From contig JAQGHM010000258.1 in assembly GCA_028291615.1 (NCBI GenBank), forward strand, positions 1-42,888: a DNA stretch of 42,888 nt. The letters are read 5' to 3'. The stretch is from Phycisphaerales bacterium. GTDB lineage: Bacteria; Planctomycetota; Phycisphaerae; Tepidisphaerales; Tepidisphaeraceae. The notes under the pieces are model-generated. The model ran no database searches. It had not been told where the DNA came from and saw only the letters and a list, made by a program, of their open reading frames with translations. Positions within the stretch are counted from its first letter, which is position 1. Each line of letters starts with the position of its first letter. Positions 42,019 to 42,888 of the stretch are shown piece by piece. The position numbers and the translations under genes were made by a program.

Positions 42019-42870
42019 TCACCCGAGCAGTCCGCGCTCGCGCAGGTAATTCAGCACCAGCGTATCGAATGGCACCGCAGTGGACGTGAACAGATAGGTC
42101 CCGCCGCGGCGCGTCAGGTAGTCTTTCAGCGACAGGCAGTAGGCGTTCAGATTCTCCTTGTACTTCTTGATCAGCGGCTGCGTGATGCTCACCTCGGCCA
42201 TGTCGTCATCTTCCATATCCCGCAGCTTCAGATCGCCCTGCAGATCCGGCTCAATCTCCTGCGGCGCAAGCATCTGCACGCAGAAGAGGTCGTACTTTCC
42301 GCCGGCGATGTAACGCAGGCCGTTCTCGAACCCTTCCTTCACGAAAAAGTCGGACAGCACGAGGCAGACGCCTTTGTTGCGATGCTGCAGCGCAAACCTC
42401 TTGCACGCGGCGGTGAAATGGCTCGGCCCTTCGGGCTTGAGCTTGTCGATGAAGTTGATCATCTGGTTGACCTTCGTGCGACCGCGCAGCGCGCCGCTCT
42501 CGGTCACCACACCGTCTGCAAAGGCGGAAATATGCACGCGGTTGTAATTGACCAGGCCAACGTATCCCAGCGCCGCCGCCACCTGCTTGATGTAGAACGC
42601 CTTGTTCGGCGTCCCGAAGTCGCACGACTTGCTGACATCCACCAGGATGTAAAGCGATAGATCCTCCTCCTCCAGAAAGAGCTTGAGGAACAACTTCTCC
42701 AGCCGCGCGTAAATGTTCCAGTCGATGAAGCGCAGATCGTCGCCGATCACGTAATTGCGGTAATCGGCGAACTCAACCGACTGCCCGCGCCGCTTCGACC
42801 GCCGCTCCCCCTTCATCTTCCCCGCCAACAGCTTCCGCGACGTCAGGTCGAGCTGATCCAGCCGAGCCAT
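42019..42870 (-). CDS. DUF58 domain protein
   Basis: A 283-residue protein of the DUF58 family. It shows the hallmark RRGQSVEFADYRNYVIGDDLRFIDWNIYARLEKLFLKLFLEEE, followed by a vWA-like domain (YILVDVSKSCDFG). In MoxR operons DUF58 proteins act with the AAA+ MoxR ATPase and BatA-type membrane proteins. The MoxR gene would be expected just beyond the right edge, since only 18 nt of the window remain upstream of the ATG. It is complete, with the start at 42870. Confidence 0.93.
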   Translation of the reverse strand: MARLDQLDLTSRKLLAGKMKGERRSKRRGQSVEFADYRNYVIGDDLRFIDWNIYARLEKLFLKLFLEEEDLSLYILVDVSKSCDFGTPNKAFYIKQVAAALGYVGLVNYNRVHISAFADGVVTESGALRGRTKVNQMINFIDKLKPEGPSHFTAACKRFALQHRNKGVCLVLSDFFVKEGFENGLRYIAGGKYDLFCVQMLAPQEIEPDLQGDLKLRDMEDDDMAEVSITQPLIKKYKENLNAYCLSLKDYLTRRGGTYLFTSTAVPFDTLVLNYLRERGLLG

Positions 42871-42888
42871 GAACTCGCTGGAAAGAAG

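Overview
The window looks like planctomycete DNA, most likely class Phycisphaerae. It is GC-rich, and its gene content fits that group: an exosortase/EpsI pair inside a large polysaccharide locus, a three-gene Ku/LigD end-joining operon, a BatA/DUF58 operon, and a phage-like element carrying an unusual collagen-like fibre. The assignment rests on gene content and protein style, not on a marker gene.

Region 1 (1-7702) reads as the right end of an integrated phage-like element. It is visibly less GC-rich than the rest. It carries small phage-type genes, a 702-residue fibre with collagen-like Gly-X-Ser repeats, a second fibre/structural protein, a family-2-type glycosyltransferase, and a XamI-like restriction-modification pair on the opposite strand. 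It ends at a 3' fragment of tRNA-Gly(TCC) (7657-7702), the usual scar of integration into a tRNA gene. The integrase and the other end lie outside the window.

Region 2 (7706-14747) is chromosomal. It has a secreted beta-propeller; an operon for non-homologous end joining with ligase, Ku and polymerase as separate proteins; a short unknown gene; a FAM173-like methyltransferase; and a succinate-semialdehyde-type aldehyde dehydrogenase.

Region 3 (14888-30307) is a tightly packed exopolysaccharide operon, all on the + strand. It encodes a Wzx flippase, a Wzy-like polymerase/ligase, a GT2, a CysE/WcaB-like acetyltransferase, a WcaL-like GT4, a large GT2-WecG-nucleotidyltransferase-like fusion, exosortase, EpsI, a Wzz/BY-kinase fusion and a priming sugar transferase. 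Many junctions are 1-4 nt stop/start overlaps (ATGA, GTGA, TAATG), implying translational coupling. A ParDE toxin-antitoxin pair with its own extended -10 promoter sits in the middle. The set is sufficient in outline for Wzx/Wzy-type polysaccharide assembly: priming, chain extension, flipping, polymerisation and length control. No PEP-CTERM substrate for the exosortase is visible here.

Region 4 (30347-42888) is housekeeping and mixed: ArfB ribosome rescue factor, a secreted glycosidase-like protein, a GT39 membrane glycosyltransferase, a YjdF-like membrane protein divergent from a small Cys-pair membrane protein, RecJ, a Phd/VapC pair, transaldolase with a strong terminator, a GNAT acetyltransferase, and a BatA-like/DUF58 operon. 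The last operon is interrupted by a GxxExxY gene flanked by inverted arrays of a CAAAGNNN octamer.
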